Shown here one piece after another: positions 55,520 through 64,000 of a stretch of 64,000 nucleotides of DNA. A program made the position numbers and the translations under genes. The notes under the pieces were generated by a model. It saw only the letters and a list, made by a program, of their open reading frames with translations. It ran no database searches and was not told the origin of the DNA. The DNA is from Variovorax sp. HW608 (lineage in GTDB: Bacteria; Pseudomonadota; Gammaproteobacteria; Burkholderiales; Burkholderiaceae_C): the NCBI RefSeq assembly GCF_900090195.1, contig NZ_LT607803.1:2418001-2482000 (forward strand), written 5' to 3'. The stretch's first letter is position 1; each line of letters opens with the position of its first letter.

Positions 55520-57232
55520 TCAGTCCTTGGAGGGAATCACGGGCAGCAGCAGGAACGATGGGTGTCGCTCGCCCGAATGCAGCGTCACCTGCCCGCCAAA
55601 GCGCTCGGGGGTGCGGTCCTTCGGATGGTCGTGCAGCAGCACCGACGAGCCGCGCATGGCCTTGCCATAGAGTTCAGGGTGGGGCCCTGGCAGGTCGTGC
55701 TCGAAGTCGGAGCTGCCCACGGTGAGGACCAGTCGGTAACCCTTCGGAAAGACGAAGCACATCGGCCAGATCTCGACTTCCACTGCGTAGACTTCGCCTG
55801 GCCTCAGGTACTCGATCTCGTCATGCACGTGCACTGGTTGGTAGGGCTTGGAAGCCTTCGGATCAAGCTTTCGGTGTGACGCCCTCAGCCAGCCCTGAGC
55901 GAGAGGGGCGTTGAACTCGACCGCACCGACGACGAGGTGCTCCTTGCCGTCAGGCGCGAATGCGCGAACGGTCAGGAAAAGGTCCGCGTCGTGAGCCGTC
56001 GTCGAGATGTGCAGCGTGGCGGCGAGCGGACCCGTGATCTCGGTATCTTCAGCGAAAGGGGCGATGCTGAAACTGGCTTTGCCCTTCATACCGTCGAACG
56101 AGGTCTGCGTCTCCCCTTCAGAGGGCTCTGGCAGCAGACTCCGCTTGCCGGCATCGAGGTATGCACGCGTCCATTGCGTGCGCGCCAGAGGCCACTCGTG
56201 CTCGTCGCGGTCCACGAACCGATCCACATGGCGCACTTGCATCCGGATAGCGGCCTCGCGCTCCCATCCGTTGTCTTCGCCCTTGAGGAAGTGATCGAAG
56301 AACTTCTTCTGCAACGCGACGCCGTAGTCCGTATAGAAATGGGTCCAGTGCTCCAAGCCATGGAACTCCAGCCATTTCTGCCTGGAGCCGGCACCCAGGT
56401 AACCCTGCACGTTACCGCGCAGGTGCAGACCGTGGCCGCCCCAGTTGGCGCATGACAGCACGGGAACCTCTACCGCAGCGAGATCCGTGCGGCGGCTTTG
56501 AAAGTAAGGGTCCGTGATCAGCTCCGCGCCCAATTGCATCGCTTCGATGTCGACGCGATTCGCACGCAGTTCCTCTTCGCTCAGTTCCACAGGGCCGCAG
56601 AGCAGCTCGCCGTTGTTGGCGTTGACGCGGCCGCGCCGCCCGAGGCCATGCTGTACGTTTTCCACCTGCCTCGGGTACCACTCTTTCATGAAGGTGTTCA
56701 GGATCCCGCCGTGTCTGCACGCGTCCCGGTAGAAGTCCGAGAAGCCTTCGAAGGGGCAGATGGCCGCCAGGTGCGGCGGTCGCTTCGCAGCGACCATCCA
56801 CTGCGTTGCACCGTAATACGACACGCCAGCAAGGCCGATCTTGCCGTTGGACCAGGGTTGCTGGGCGGCCCATTCGATGCAGTCGTAGAAGTCTTGCACC
56901 TCACGCGGCGAAAAGGAATCGACAACCCCCGGGGACCGGCCAGCTCCGCGGGAATCCACACGGATGCAGATATAGCCCATTGGCACCCAGCGCTCGGGAT
57001 CAGCCGTTTCCCAATTGGCATATCGGCCCGAGCTGCCGCGCAGGATCTCGGGATGTTTCTCCGTGAGTCCCTTCCACTGCATGGGGTAACCCTCGCCGAA
57101 ATGCAGGCCCTTGGCGTACGGGCCGTACGACATCAGAACGGGATGGCGGCCATCACCGTCCGGGCGATACACGTCGGCTCGAACCACTGAACCGTCGTCC
57201 ATGGGGATCTCGGCATCCCAATCGATTTGCAT
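55520..57232 (-). CDS. CocE/NonD-family serine hydrolase
   Basis: 570 residues. X-Pro dipeptidyl-peptidase (S15)-type alpha/beta hydrolase with the nucleophile elbow GLAGVSYYGATQWMVAA, the RVDSRGAGRSPGVVDSF region, and the C-terminal jelly-roll (DADLFLTVRAFAPDGKEHLV). Family members hydrolyse esters or amides (cocaine esterase, glutaryl acylase). No signal peptide, so cytoplasmic. Not FNR-boxed; a TetR gene divergent from it at 59330, now split off by a group II intron, is its probable regulator. Confidence 0.88.
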   Translation of the reverse strand: MQIDWDAEIPMDDGSVVRADVYRPDGDGRHPVLMSYGPYAKGLHFGEGYPMQWKGLTEKHPEILRGSSGRYANWETADPERWVPMGYICIRVDSRGAGRSPGVVDSFSPREVQDFYDCIEWAAQQPWSNGKIGLAGVSYYGATQWMVAAKRPPHLAAICPFEGFSDFYRDACRHGGILNTFMKEWYPRQVENVQHGLGRRGRVNANNGELLCGPVELSEEELRANRVDIEAMQLGAELITDPYFQSRRTDLAAVEVPVLSCANWGGHGLHLRGNVQGYLGAGSRQKWLEFHGLEHWTHFYTDYGVALQKKFFDHFLKGEDNGWEREAAIRMQVRHVDRFVDRDEHEWPLARTQWTRAYLDAGKRSLLPEPSEGETQTSFDGMKGKASFSIAPFAEDTEITGPLAATLHISTTAHDADLFLTVRAFAPDGKEHLVVGAVEFNAPLAQGWLRASHRKLDPKASKPYQPVHVHDEIEYLRPGEVYAVEVEIWPMCFVFPKGYRLVLTVGSSDFEHDLPGPHPELYGKAMRGSSVLLHDHPKDRTPERFGGQVTLHSGERHPSFLLLPVIPSKD

Positions 57233-57276
57233 GCTCTGTCTCCTGTGCGCCGGTCAAAACCGGCAAAGTGTTGTGA

Positions 57277-57289
57277 ATGAAAGTTTCAT
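57277..57289. promoter_or_regulatory. Small palindrome upstream of hydrolase gene
   Basis: ATGAAAGTTTCAT, a 13-nt palindrome 45 nt before the hydrolase ATG. A second inverted repeat, CCGGTCAAAACCGG (57250-57263), lies in the leader. Candidate regulatory elements, unproven. Confidence 0.35.
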
Positions 57290-57635
57290 ACGTTGAAGGC
57301 TTAGCCAGCTACGGCGGCCCCGAGTCATGCGTGCACATCCGCGAGGGTGTGGGCGAAGCGTTGATAGGGGGACGAGCGGGCCGGGTATCGAGCCGCGTAA
57401 TACATGCCCCGTGGCGACAGCTGCGGGTGGTCCGGGGTGCCGAGGCAGTAGGAGAATGCCGAAGGTCACACCGTCGCTGCCGCATTGGCGAGGCAGAGGC
57501 GGACCCCGCGCGGTCAAAGACCCCGAGCACGCACGCAAGCACTTTGTTCGGGAACCGGGAGATCCCGCGTCCTTCTGCGCAGCGCTGGGAAGCGCTGGCT
57601 GCAGAGCGCATCGTGAAGCCCAAGGGCGTACGACG

Positions 57636-59144
57636 ATGAGCCACAGGCGCGGGAAGTCGGACTGCTGCGTAGTACCGAAGAAGCTGCCGAACAAGGCTGC
57701 GGGGGAAGCTCCTGCGGCGGCGGAGGTGGTGGAGGGAAGGCGGCAGGCCAAGGGAAATGCCATCGCGGCGCGCATGTCCCGCAGATCGGTGCGGGTCTAT
57801 GACATGGGAACCGCGCTCGATGGCATACGACAGACGGCAAAGGGCCGTCGTGATGCGAAGTTCACGGGACTGCTGCATCACATCTACGCGGTCGAACGCC
57901 TGCGGGCGGCTTACCTCGCGCTCAAGCGCGACGCGGCCGCCGGGGTGGACGGCCAGACCTGGCAGACGTACGGACAGGACCTGGAGGGCAATCTCCTGGA
58001 GTTGTCCGAGCGGCTGGCCCGAGGGGGCTACCGGCCCCAGCCTGTGAAGAGGGTGTACATCGACAAGGCCGACGGCAGCAAGCGCCCGCTGGGCGTGCCG
58101 GCGCTGGAGGACAAGCTCGTCCAGCGTGCCACGGTCGAAGTGTTGAACGCCATCTACGAGCAGGACTTCCTCGGGTTCAGCTACGGCTTCAGGCCCGGGC
58201 GCAGCGCGCACAACGCGCTGGATGCCGTGGCGGTGGGTGTGGGCGCAAGGAAGGTGAACTGGATACTCGATGCGGACATCGCCAAGTTCTTCGACACGAT
58301 CGAAAGGGACTGGCTGGTGAAGTTCATCGAACATCGCGTGGCTGACACGCGCGTGGTGCGGCTGATCAAGAAATGGCTGCACGCGGGCGTGCTGGAGGAC
58401 GGCAGGCTCACGCAAGGTGAGTTGGGGACGGTTCAGGGCGGGAGCATCAGTCCGCTGCTGGCCAACATCTACCTGCACTATGCGTTGGACCTGTGGGTGA
58501 AGCAGTGGAGGGGGCGCCATGCCCGGGGTGACGTGATCGTCGTGCGCTACGCCGACGATTGGGTTGCGGGGTTCCAGTTCCGTGATGACGCCGAGCGCTT
58601 CCAGCGCGCGGTGGCCGAGCGGCTGGGCCAGTTCGGGTTGAAGCTGCATCCCGAGAAGACGCGGCTGATCGAGTTCGGGCGCTTCGCCCACGAGAACCGA
58701 CGCCGCAAGGGACAAGGCAAGCCGCAGACCTTCGACTTCCTGGGGTTCACGCATTGCTGCGGGACGACCCGAAAGGGCAAGTTCATGGTCCTGCGACTCA
58801 CCAGTGCCAAACGCCTGCGAGCCAAGCTGCAGGTGATCAAGCTCGAACTCAGAAGGCGCATGCACCAACCCATCCCGGAGCAGGGCCAGTACCTGCGGGC
58901 GGTGGTGACTGGGCATGCGCGCTACTTCGGCGTGCCGTGCAACGGCGCGCGGCTGAGGACATTCCGCCATCAGGTCGTCGGGCTGTGGCATCGCACGCTG
59001 TGCCGCCGCAGCCAGAGCCACGACCTGCCTTGGCGACGCATGTATCGCTTGATGGCGCGCTGGCTGCCTGTCCCGAACATCTGCCACCCCTACCCGAACC
59101 AGCGTCTGATCGTCATGACCCAAGGCAGGAGCCGTATGCGGTAG
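57636..59144 (+). CDS. ltrA: Group II intron reverse transcriptase/maturase
   Basis: 502 residues from ATG 57636. Reverse transcriptase motifs: RVYIDKADGSKRPLGVPALE, LGFSYGFRPGRSAHNALDAV, VNWILDADIAKFFDTIERDW, TVQGGSISPLLANIYLHYAL, and VVRYADDWVAGF with the catalytic YADD. Then FDFLGFTHCC and a maturase X domain ending VPNICHPYPNQRLIVMTQGR. No HNH endonuclease domain is seen. Its last codons overlap intron domain V. It should be active in splicing and retrohoming if the intron RNA is intact. Confidence 0.92.
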   Translation: MSHRRGKSDCCVVPKKLPNKAAGEAPAAAEVVEGRRQAKGNAIAARMSRRSVRVYDMGTALDGIRQTAKGRRDAKFTGLLHHIYAVERLRAAYLALKRDAAAGVDGQTWQTYGQDLEGNLLELSERLARGGYRPQPVKRVYIDKADGSKRPLGVPALEDKLVQRATVEVLNAIYEQDFLGFSYGFRPGRSAHNALDAVAVGVGARKVNWILDADIAKFFDTIERDWLVKFIEHRVADTRVVRLIKKWLHAGVLEDGRLTQGELGTVQGGSISPLLANIYLHYALDLWVKQWRGRHARGDVIVVRYADDWVAGFQFRDDAERFQRAVAERLGQFGLKLHPEKTRLIEFGRFAHENRRRKGQGKPQTFDFLGFTHCCGTTRKGKFMVLRLTSAKRLRAKLQVIKLELRRRMHQPIPEQGQYLRAVVTGHARYFGVPCNGARLRTFRHQVVGLWHRTLCRRSQSHDLPWRRMYRLMARWLPVPNICHPYPNQRLIVMTQGRSRMR

Positions 59145-59162
59145 CTCCGCACGTACGGATCT
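59129..59162 (+). ncRNA. Group II intron domain V
   Basis: GAGCCGTATGCGG, a short loop and CCGCACGTACGGATC form the conserved hairpin with its two-base bulge and the AGC catalytic triad region. It overlaps the maturase stop codon. Confidence 0.75.
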
Positions 59163-59291
59163 GTGGAGGGGGTGTTGGGTGACTGACATTCCTACTCTGA
59201 CTGATGGTCGGTTGCATTCACAAAACGTCTGTCTAAAGCGCTTGTTTGAATTGTCAGTACCGCACGCAGCGGGGTACATAGGATTTCCCCT

Positions 59292-59316
59292 AATCGGATG
59301 TTTCAAGCATCCGATT
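59292..59316. promoter_or_regulatory. Probable TetR operator
   Basis: AATCGGATG and CATCCGATT, a perfect 9-bp inverted repeat with a 7-bp spacer (TTTCAAG), ending 13 nt before the tetR ATG. Typical size and place for TetR autorepression. Confidence 0.7.
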
Positions 59317-59329
59317 CAAATCAGGGGAT

Positions 59330-59995
59330 ATGAAAGCTTCGACGATCGATCCGAATGGAAATGCCGACGCGCGCGAGCGCATCCTGATTGCGGCGGAGAG
59401 CCTGTTCGCCCAGAAAGGCGTGGAGAAGACATCGACACGCGAGATCACGGCGCAAGCCGCAGTCAACGTCGCATCCGTCAACTATTACTTCCGCTCCAAG
59501 GAGGCCTTGGCCGAAGAGATCTTCGCGAGGCTTGCCGAGCGGGCTATGAACATGCGACTGGCTGACCTGTCTGCGTATATGCAGGCTGCGGAGTCCAAAG
59601 GGGAGCCAGTGCGTCTGGAGGCGCTCATCGCATGCTTCGTGCGCCCCTACTTTGAGCCGACGAAGACCGGGCAGCTGTTCGCGCGATTCATCCTGCAGCA
59701 CAGGCTGCAGCCGAGTGCGATGACCAAGCGGGTCTATGACCAGTATCTGGACCCGTTCGCGCTTGAGTTCATCGACGCGCTATGCCGCACGGATCCGCAT
59801 GTACCAAGAGCCGAATGGATCTGGCGATACACACTGATGATCGGGACCGTAGTTCTCGCGGTCACCGACACAACCGCTGACAACCGTCTGGCCACGTTGT
59901 CAAAGGGCATGGCCGACGCAGCACGCAGCGACGAACTGAAGCGCAATCTGACGGGGTTTCTTTGTGCGGCCCTCTCCGGTAAGCGCGCTTCCTGA
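59330..59995 (+). CDS. TetR-family transcriptional regulator
   Basis: 221 residues. N-terminal helix-turn-helix: DARERILIAAESLFAQKGVE, KTSTREITAQAAVNVASVNY, YFRSKEALAEEIFARLA. The remainder is a helical ligand-binding domain of the AcrR type. The palindrome at 59292 is immediately upstream and probably its operator. Before intron insertion it would have been about 100 bp from, and divergent to, the CocE hydrolase, so that enzyme is the likely target. Confidence 0.9.
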   Translation: MKASTIDPNGNADARERILIAAESLFAQKGVEKTSTREITAQAAVNVASVNYYFRSKEALAEEIFARLAERAMNMRLADLSAYMQAAESKGEPVRLEALIACFVRPYFEPTKTGQLFARFILQHRLQPSAMTKRVYDQYLDPFALEFIDALCRTDPHVPRAEWIWRYTLMIGTVVLAVTDTTADNRLATLSKGMADAARSDELKRNLTGFLCAALSGKRAS

Positions 59996-60292
59996 TTCCC
60001 CGCGGGCCGATGCCGGCACGTTTGCCCCGTCTCTCGTCGGGCTGAGACGACTTCGACCTCGTAGCGGGTGCAGACGACGACGCCGGATGAATCGAATGTC
60101 CGATTTGCCGGTCTGCGGGCCATGACTCGCCGTTCGCCGGTGACGCCCAATTCGCGTGTAAAAATGCCAGCCGTTGACGTGCAGCGAGATGTTAAACGCC
60201 CTCAAGGGATATCCAAATTAGTTCTAAGGTTCTAATATCCGGGCCGAGCGGGGAACCCAGACCCCGTTGTCCGACCCGAGGAGGAACCAGCA

Positions 60293-60547
60293 ATGAAACA
60301 TCTCGCGGTTAGCCCCTACGACGCCTGGGCCGAAGCGGAGCGCATCGCAAATCGCACCGAATGCGCACTCAGGAACGTCTTGCTCACGGGTCATACTCCG
60401 TCCGAGTATTTGCACGGACTTGTCAGACAGCGACGGCGCGACGCCCGCTTGATGCTCATTGTCTGGCTCTGGGACATTGAGGAGAAATGCTTGGTCGCCG
60501 AGCGGCCGTCCGTCGACTTAGGTCAAGAACCCCCGTTGCGGACCTAA
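60293..60547 (+). CDS. Small hypothetical protein
   Basis: 84 residues: MKHLAVSPYDAWAEAERIAN, RTECALRNVLLTGHTPSEYL, HGLVRQRRRDARLMLIVWLW. A strong gaggagg ribosome site lies 10 nt upstream. Soluble and mostly helical; no family known to me. The 290-nt intergenic region before it is AT-richer than the surroundings around 60220-60240. Confidence 0.55.
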   Translation: MKHLAVSPYDAWAEAERIANRTECALRNVLLTGHTPSEYLHGLVRQRRRDARLMLIVWLWDIEEKCLVAERPSVDLGQEPPLRT

Positions 60548-60893
60548 GGCGGTCTTGAGGTCGCACCTTTCACGGTTTGAGCCATAGCCAATCGGTCCTG
60601 GGGTTCCTGCTGACTAGCGCGAGAAGACAGTTGCTTGGTCATGCCGTGTCTCCTGTCATTCCGCGGTCCTGCCCGAGGATTGCCGGGCGCACCGCGTCGG
60701 CGCTTGCTGGATTTGATCCGCCGCGCTTGCGCCTATGCGCTGGCGCCCAGGACAAAAAATTTCGGCGGCAAGCCGACTCTCTTTGCCAGAGCATGGTTGC
60801 GGGCCCGAGTTCCAGCCAGGGCATCGCGAGCGGTTCAATTGTTGCTCTACGAATCGACACGGGAGAGTTGCCGGAGGGCAACGGTCAGCGTGA
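60548..60893. other. 346-bp region with no recognisable gene
   Basis: Several frames are open because of high GC but none has a ribosome site or family resemblance. I see no RNA gene or repeat here. Confidence 0.4.
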
Positions 60894-61445
60894 TCAGGAG
60901 GCGGCGTTCGCCGCTATCAACTTGGCCAGTCTTGAGTAGGTTCCGGTCGGCGATTTTCCGAACAACGGATCCGCGGACGATGGGGCTGCGCGGGCTACGA
61001 CATCCCAGTCCTGCGCATTCAGCAGAAGTCTCGAGCGTGGAAGAACCTGTCTTTCCTCTGCCGCAATGTGATGCTCGTAGTAGGTGAGATACAGGGCCGC
61101 TGCCGCCTCCACGTTGGCGCGCAAGACGTAGGCATCGCTGATGACTTGGTTCAGGCGCGCAACAAGCTCTTCGCCGGCCGCCGCAATGACACGATGCTCC
61201 TGAAGCAAACGGTTGATGGGCAGTCGCATTTGCGGATCGCGCGCCACGAGGATCTCAAAAGCGGCGTCTTCCCGCGGATGGTGATAGCAATCTCCATACT
61301 CTCGCAAGTAGGAGACGATTTCGAGCATCAGCTCGTAGTCTGGACTCTCTTCGTCGCGAAATCGGGTGACCTGTTCGTCAAGAATGCTGAGAAGCAGAGA
61401 GAAATTTCCGTGGTCGGCATGCCATTGCGCGATCTGACTGGTCAT
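60894..61445 (-). CDS. Hemerythrin-like protein
   Basis: 183 residues. Di-iron ligands fit the hemerythrin pattern: HADHGNFSLLLSIL (His), YHHPREDAAFEIL (H-x3-E), LLQEHRVIAAAGEELVARL (His), and YYEHHIAAEERQVLPRSRLL (HxxxE-type). Cytoplasmic four-helix protein that likely binds O2 or NO, or helps repair iron-sulfur clusters (YtfE/DUF438-like). cggagg lies upstream of the ATG. A degenerate FNR-type box with a good -10 precedes it, which suits an oxygen-responsive gene. Confidence 0.88.
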   Translation of the reverse strand: MTSQIAQWHADHGNFSLLLSILDEQVTRFRDEESPDYELMLEIVSYLREYGDCYHHPREDAAFEILVARDPQMRLPINRLLQEHRVIAAAGEELVARLNQVISDAYVLRANVEAAAALYLTYYEHHIAAEERQVLPRSRLLLNAQDWDVVARAAPSSADPLFGKSPTGTYSRLAKLIAANAAS

Positions 61446-61479
61446 GTGAACCTCCGTGATCTTCCGGGAGCCTTTGAAA

Positions 61480-61521
61480 ACTCTAGGCGGCTCTGCCGCC
61501 GGGTGGTTCGACCCACTTCAA
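61480..61521 (-). promoter_or_regulatory. Degenerate FNR-type box and -10 for hemerythrin gene
   Basis: Minus strand TTGAAGTGGGTCGA (61521-61508), 22 nt, TAGAGT (61485-61480). The box has two mismatches, but spacing and -10 match the strong promoters of the island. Confidence 0.45.
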
Positions 61522-61859
61522 GACAACTGGTTCTCGTCTGAAGCGTGTGTCGCCGCCTCAAATCTCTACGGAGGTCGTGGCCCGCAAAGCAAGGCTTTTT
61601 TCAAACGGTGTCGAAGGCGATCTCGCGACGCGACCGCGGTGGAAGTAGACGGCTCGCCAAGGGAAAGGCGTGATACGAAACGCGTCGGGTTCATGATGAG
61701 TTCCGGTGACAGAGCAGCCGCTCGCGCCTGCAGAGTTCGGAGTGGGTTGCCACTGACGGATGGAAAAGTTCAACAAATCGTGTCAGCATTCCGGCCCCTT
61801 CGCGAGGGCAGACGCACCTCCGACCTGATGCTTTCGCGCTTAGCAAGGTGCGCGCGTCG
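61522..61859. other. 338-bp region with no recognisable gene
   Basis: Upstream of the hemerythrin promoter. No start signals or family resemblance seen on either strand; it ends where a glgC fragment begins. Confidence 0.4.
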
Positions 61860-62000
61860 GCGGGGGCGCCCAGATCCAGGACGCCATCATCGGCGAGGAC
61901 AACGACGTGCCTCCCGGCGAGCGCATCGGGCTGGACCTAGCGCGCGACCGCGAGCGTTTCACCCTGACTCCAGGCGGCATCGTGGCGGTGCCCGCAGGCT
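61860..62000 (+). pseudogene. Glucose-1-phosphate adenylyltransferase, C-terminal remnant
   Basis: GGAQIQDAIIGEDNDVPPGE, RIGLDLARDRERFTLTPGGI, VAVPAG: the end of the left-handed beta-helix and tail of GlgC (RNAIVDKxVxIPxGxxIGxD...FTVTPGGVVVV). The rest of the gene is absent and the frame continues into unrelated sequence. Suggests a lost glycogen locus. Confidence 0.65.
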
Positions 62001-62220
62001 TCTTTCCTCGTCATTCGCATCGCGCCTCGGGGGTACCAGGTCGGAGGCGTGCGCTGCTCGACTGCACTACCCAGCTCGACATGCTGGTCGATCAGGCAGC
62101 TGCGCTTTTGCCTCGAGCATCCGAGCCTGTGCCGCCTCAGCGCGTCGACCTGCCGGCCCGCGCATTTGAAACGCCGCGCCACAGTCCGTGGGGCGTCCGC
62201 CATCTTCCTTGATCCTACGA

Positions 62221-62262
62221 TTGACGCGGCGCAAACCCCTGTCGCCTACGCGGTCCTAGTGT
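62221..62262 (+). promoter_or_regulatory. FNR-type box and -10
   Basis: TTGACGCGGCGCAA (62221-62234), 22 nt, TAGTGT (62257-62262). The same 14-mer as 24225. What followed it has been replaced by fragments. Confidence 0.65.
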
Positions 62263-62356
62263 GATGTCCCGTTAATTCATGGCACAGAAGCTGCATGAGG
62301 CATCTTTGGAGATGCTCTGGCGCAAGAGAGCGCATCGGGCGTTGACCGAGCAAGAA

Positions 62357-62440
62357 TCAGGCGCCGAGCAGGGTGTGGACCAGGATGGCCTGCATGATCC
62401 GGTGGTGGCTTTCCTGCATGGCGTCGCGGTCGATCGCCAT
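62357..62440 (-). pseudogene. 3' remnant of the HRIMQA small-gene family
   Basis: The minus strand ends MAIDRDAMQESHHRIMQAIL then VHTLLGA and a stop, aligning with the end of the gene at 3718-3446 (VAVDDEAAQDDHRRIMQAVL). The 5' part is replaced by a transposase fragment at 62458. Confidence 0.5.
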
Positions 62441-62457
62441 GCCGCACGCACTAGAGA

Positions 62458-62623
62458 TGCACGGCTGTACGAAGCAAAGGCGGCGGCACGCACTGAGTTG
62501 AAGGCGCAGGTACTGCAGGCTTGCGCAGCACCTGGCGCGGCTGTGGCGGCGATTGCGCGTGAGTTCGGGTTGAACGACCTGTCGCTTTTGGGCTTTGGGT
62601 GGCAGGAGCACAGGAGTGATTGA
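62458..62623 (+). mobile_element. IS66-type orfA (TnpA) fragment
   Basis: Frame reads ELKAQVLQACAAPGAAVAAI then AREFGLND, the helix-turn-helix start of IS66 OrfA (F/L-KAQVVxxCxxPGxSxAxVAxxxGLNxNLV). Truncated; no inverted repeats seen. Confidence 0.5.
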
Positions 62624-62639
62624 GGTGGAGACGTGGCGA

Positions 62640-62790
62640 CACTGAGCGTGTCATCAGACCCGCCCGCAGGTACTTCTTGATGGAGTTGCGAGTCAGCCCG
62701 TGCGCCGGACCTTGCGATACTCCCGAGTTCGACACAAAGTGCCGTACCTCCTGCAGCGCCTCGGCGCTGGCCGCCTCGTGACGCTTGCAG
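62640..62790 (-). mobile_element. Possible integrase/IstA fragment
   Basis: The minus strand reads SRTSVFDFCKRHEAASAEAL and later HGLTRNSIKKYLRAG, resembling the helix-turn-helix GLTRNTVRKYLRxG of IS21 IstA transposases. Very short; uncertain. Confidence 0.3.
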
Positions 62791-62830
62791 AAGTCGAAGA
62801 CGCTGGTGCGGCTCAGGCCCGTTTGCGGGA

Positions 62831-63859
62831 TCAATAGCTGGCGTTTTCCATGTCCGCGCTGTACGCACCCACGCTGGCCGCGCCATTCAGTCGTGCGCGC
62901 TTGAGCAGCGCCTCCTGGGCTTGCAGCACGTTGGCGGGCCGGCCTTGCCAGGCCTGCAGCGCAGGCTCCTGAAGCGCGCGTCCATAGGAGAAGCTCAGAT
63001 GCCACGGCTGTGGGCCCCGTCGGTTCAGCGCATCCAGATTGGCCGTCGCCTCGACTGGCGACTGTCCACCGGACAGGAAGTTGATGCCCGGGACCGCCGC
63101 CGGCACCGCCCTGCGCAGCACGCGGATCGTCTCCGAAGCCACTTCCTCGGGCGTTGCCTGCGGCGCGTGCGCCTTGCCCGGCACCACCATACTGGGCTTG
63201 AGCAACATGTGCTCGAACGCCACCCGATGGCGAGCCAAGGCACGGAAAACCTCGTGCAGCACAGCCTGAGTCACCTCCGCGCAGCGCGCCAGCGTGTGAT
63301 CGCCGTCGATCAGCACCTCGGGCTCGACGATCGGCACCACGCCCTGGTCCTGCGAGACCGCGGCGTAGCGAGCAAGCGCTTCCGCGTTAGCTTCGATCGC
63401 TGCGCGGCTTGGCAAGGTGGTGTCGGAGACGTTGTAGACGGCGCGCCATTTCGCGAATCGCGCGCCTTGCTGCTTGTAGCCCTTGAGACGTTCGGCGAGC
63501 CCATCGAGGCCTTGCGTGATCTCATCGCCGGGTGCCAACGCGAGCGGGATCTTTCCCGCATCGACCTTGATGCCGGGCACGATCCCTTGTCGCGCTGCCA
63601 ACTGCGGCAGCGGCTCGCCATCGTCCGTGCTCTGGGTCAGCGTCTCTTCGTACAGGATGACGCCGCTGATGTACCGGCAAAGGTCCGGCGTCGACAGCAA
63701 CAGACTGCGATAAGCGCGCCGGTTGTCCTCGGTCGAATCCACGGCGATCGTCTTGAATCGCCTGGCGATGGTCGGTCCGCTTTCGTCGGCCGCCAGAATG
63801 CCCTTGCCTTTCTGAACGATCGCGCCGATGGTAGCTTGGAGTTCGTCGGGAGTGGACAT
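62831..63859 (-). CDS. fbaB: Class I fructose-bisphosphate aldolase
   Basis: 342 residues from ATG 63859 (ggaggattccg). Schiff-base aldolase cleaving fructose-1,6-bisphosphate. Eukaryote-like class I sequence: GKGILAADESGPTIARRFKT, VPGIKVDAGKIPLALAPGDE, GARFAKWRAVYNV (catalytic Lys region), VVPIVEPEVLIDGDHTLARC (Glu), HMLLKPSMVVPGKAHAP (Schiff-base Lys), and LSGGQSPVEATANLDAL; the C-terminal Tyr (NASY) is present. Full length for this form, unusual in betaproteobacteria, where class II enzymes are the norm. No convincing FNR-type box in the 140 nt before the window end. Confidence 0.93.
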   Translation of the reverse strand: MSTPDELQATIGAIVQKGKGILAADESGPTIARRFKTIAVDSTEDNRRAYRSLLLSTPDLCRYISGVILYEETLTQSTDDGEPLPQLAARQGIVPGIKVDAGKIPLALAPGDEITQGLDGLAERLKGYKQQGARFAKWRAVYNVSDTTLPSRAAIEANAEALARYAAVSQDQGVVPIVEPEVLIDGDHTLARCAEVTQAVLHEVFRALARHRVAFEHMLLKPSMVVPGKAHAPQATPEEVASETIRVLRRAVPAAVPGINFLSGGQSPVEATANLDALNRRGPQPWHLSFSYGRALQEPALQAWQGRPANVLQAQEALLKRARLNGAASVGAYSADMENASY

Positions 63860-64000
63860 CGGAATCCTCCGTACGGGACGTTCAGTCTCTCGCGGGAGGT
63901 GCTGCGACGCAAGTCCTTGTTGAACGTGATGCCATGCGACGCGGGCCGGTCCGGGCGCCGCGTTCGGGCGCGTCTGCACGGCTTCCCTGGCGCGCAAACA

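Larger units (their letters stand above)
57300..59195 (+). mobile_element. Group II intron with LtrA-type maturase
   Basis: The element contains about 330 nt of structured noncoding 5' RNA, the maturase gene, and at the 3' end a recognisable domain V (59129-59162) followed by a domain VI-like stem and a likely 3' splice end at about 59195 (cctac). The 5' boundary is not resolved; it falls near 57300-57332. It interrupts the region between the CocE hydrolase and its TetR-like regulator. Confidence 0.8.

Overview
This is a high-GC (about 65-68 %) bacterial window. The protein types and codon use point to a betaproteobacterium of the order Burkholderiales, probably Comamonadaceae-like; this is inferred from composition and gene content, as no rRNA or tRNA is present. 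Almost the whole window is an oxygen-limitation/stress island. It holds repeated CBS-domain, BON-domain and universal stress proteins (USPs), a solitary GroEL, Hsp20, a DegP-like lipoprotein protease, hemerythrin, a DksA-like protein and a spare FtsH. Mixed in are energy and precursor enzymes: phosphoenolpyruvate synthase, acyl- and acetyl-CoA synthetases, alanine dehydrogenase, a pyruvate dehydrogenase-type E1/E2 set with its own acyl carrier protein, class I aldolase, PRPP synthetase, nicotinate phosphoribosyltransferase, B12-type ribonucleotide reductase and an archaeal-type S-adenosylmethionine synthetase.

The unifying signal is a 14-bp palindrome, TTGAY-N4-RTCAA with a common TTGCG/CGCAA half-site variant, in front of nearly every transcription unit on both strands (at least 25 sites between 199 and 62262). 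It matches the FNR/Anr/Dnr family box. In most cases a -10-like hexamer (TAAAGT, TAGAGT, TACATT, TACAGT, GATACT and similar) follows after exactly 21 or 22 nt, which puts the box near -41.5, the class II activator position. The island therefore reads as one large FNR-type regulon. No FNR-family regulator gene lies in the window.

Layout: 1-7.1 kb CBS/BON/USP genes and a MacAB-like exporter; 7.1-9.9 kb truncated USP, BON, PaaK-like ligase; 10-12.5 kb ribonucleotide reductase with a chimeric C-terminus and small membrane genes; 12.5-22.2 kb truncated phaB-like gene, GroEL, flavodoxin, CBS, broken DHH gene, nitroreductase, pncB, kinase-like gene, prs, hsp20; 22.6-27.5 kb DegP, USP, small genes, BON, DksA-like; 27.8-40.2 kb central carbon metabolism; 40.2-43 kb mostly remnants (USP, KUP C-terminal domain, BON, GYD, FTR1); 43.2-46.1 kb AarF/UbiB kinase and archaeal-type MAT; 46.2-48.5 kb a graveyard of fragments; 48.5-55.5 kb a copper/heavy-metal cassette ending in FtsH and a CsoR-family protein; 55.5-60 kb a CocE-type hydrolase and a TetR regulator separated by a group II intron; 60.3-64 kb hemerythrin, fragments and aldolase.

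A second theme is decay. About 17 loci are truncated, frameshifted or fused across deletion scars, often with their promoter box still intact. Either the island is actively eroding and recombining between paralogous family members, or the assembly has many small errors; read mapping would decide. Two near-identical 63-nt upstream ORFs (16480 and 36781), each fused by an ATGA overlap to an unrelated gene, are the most intriguing cis-element besides the FNR boxes.
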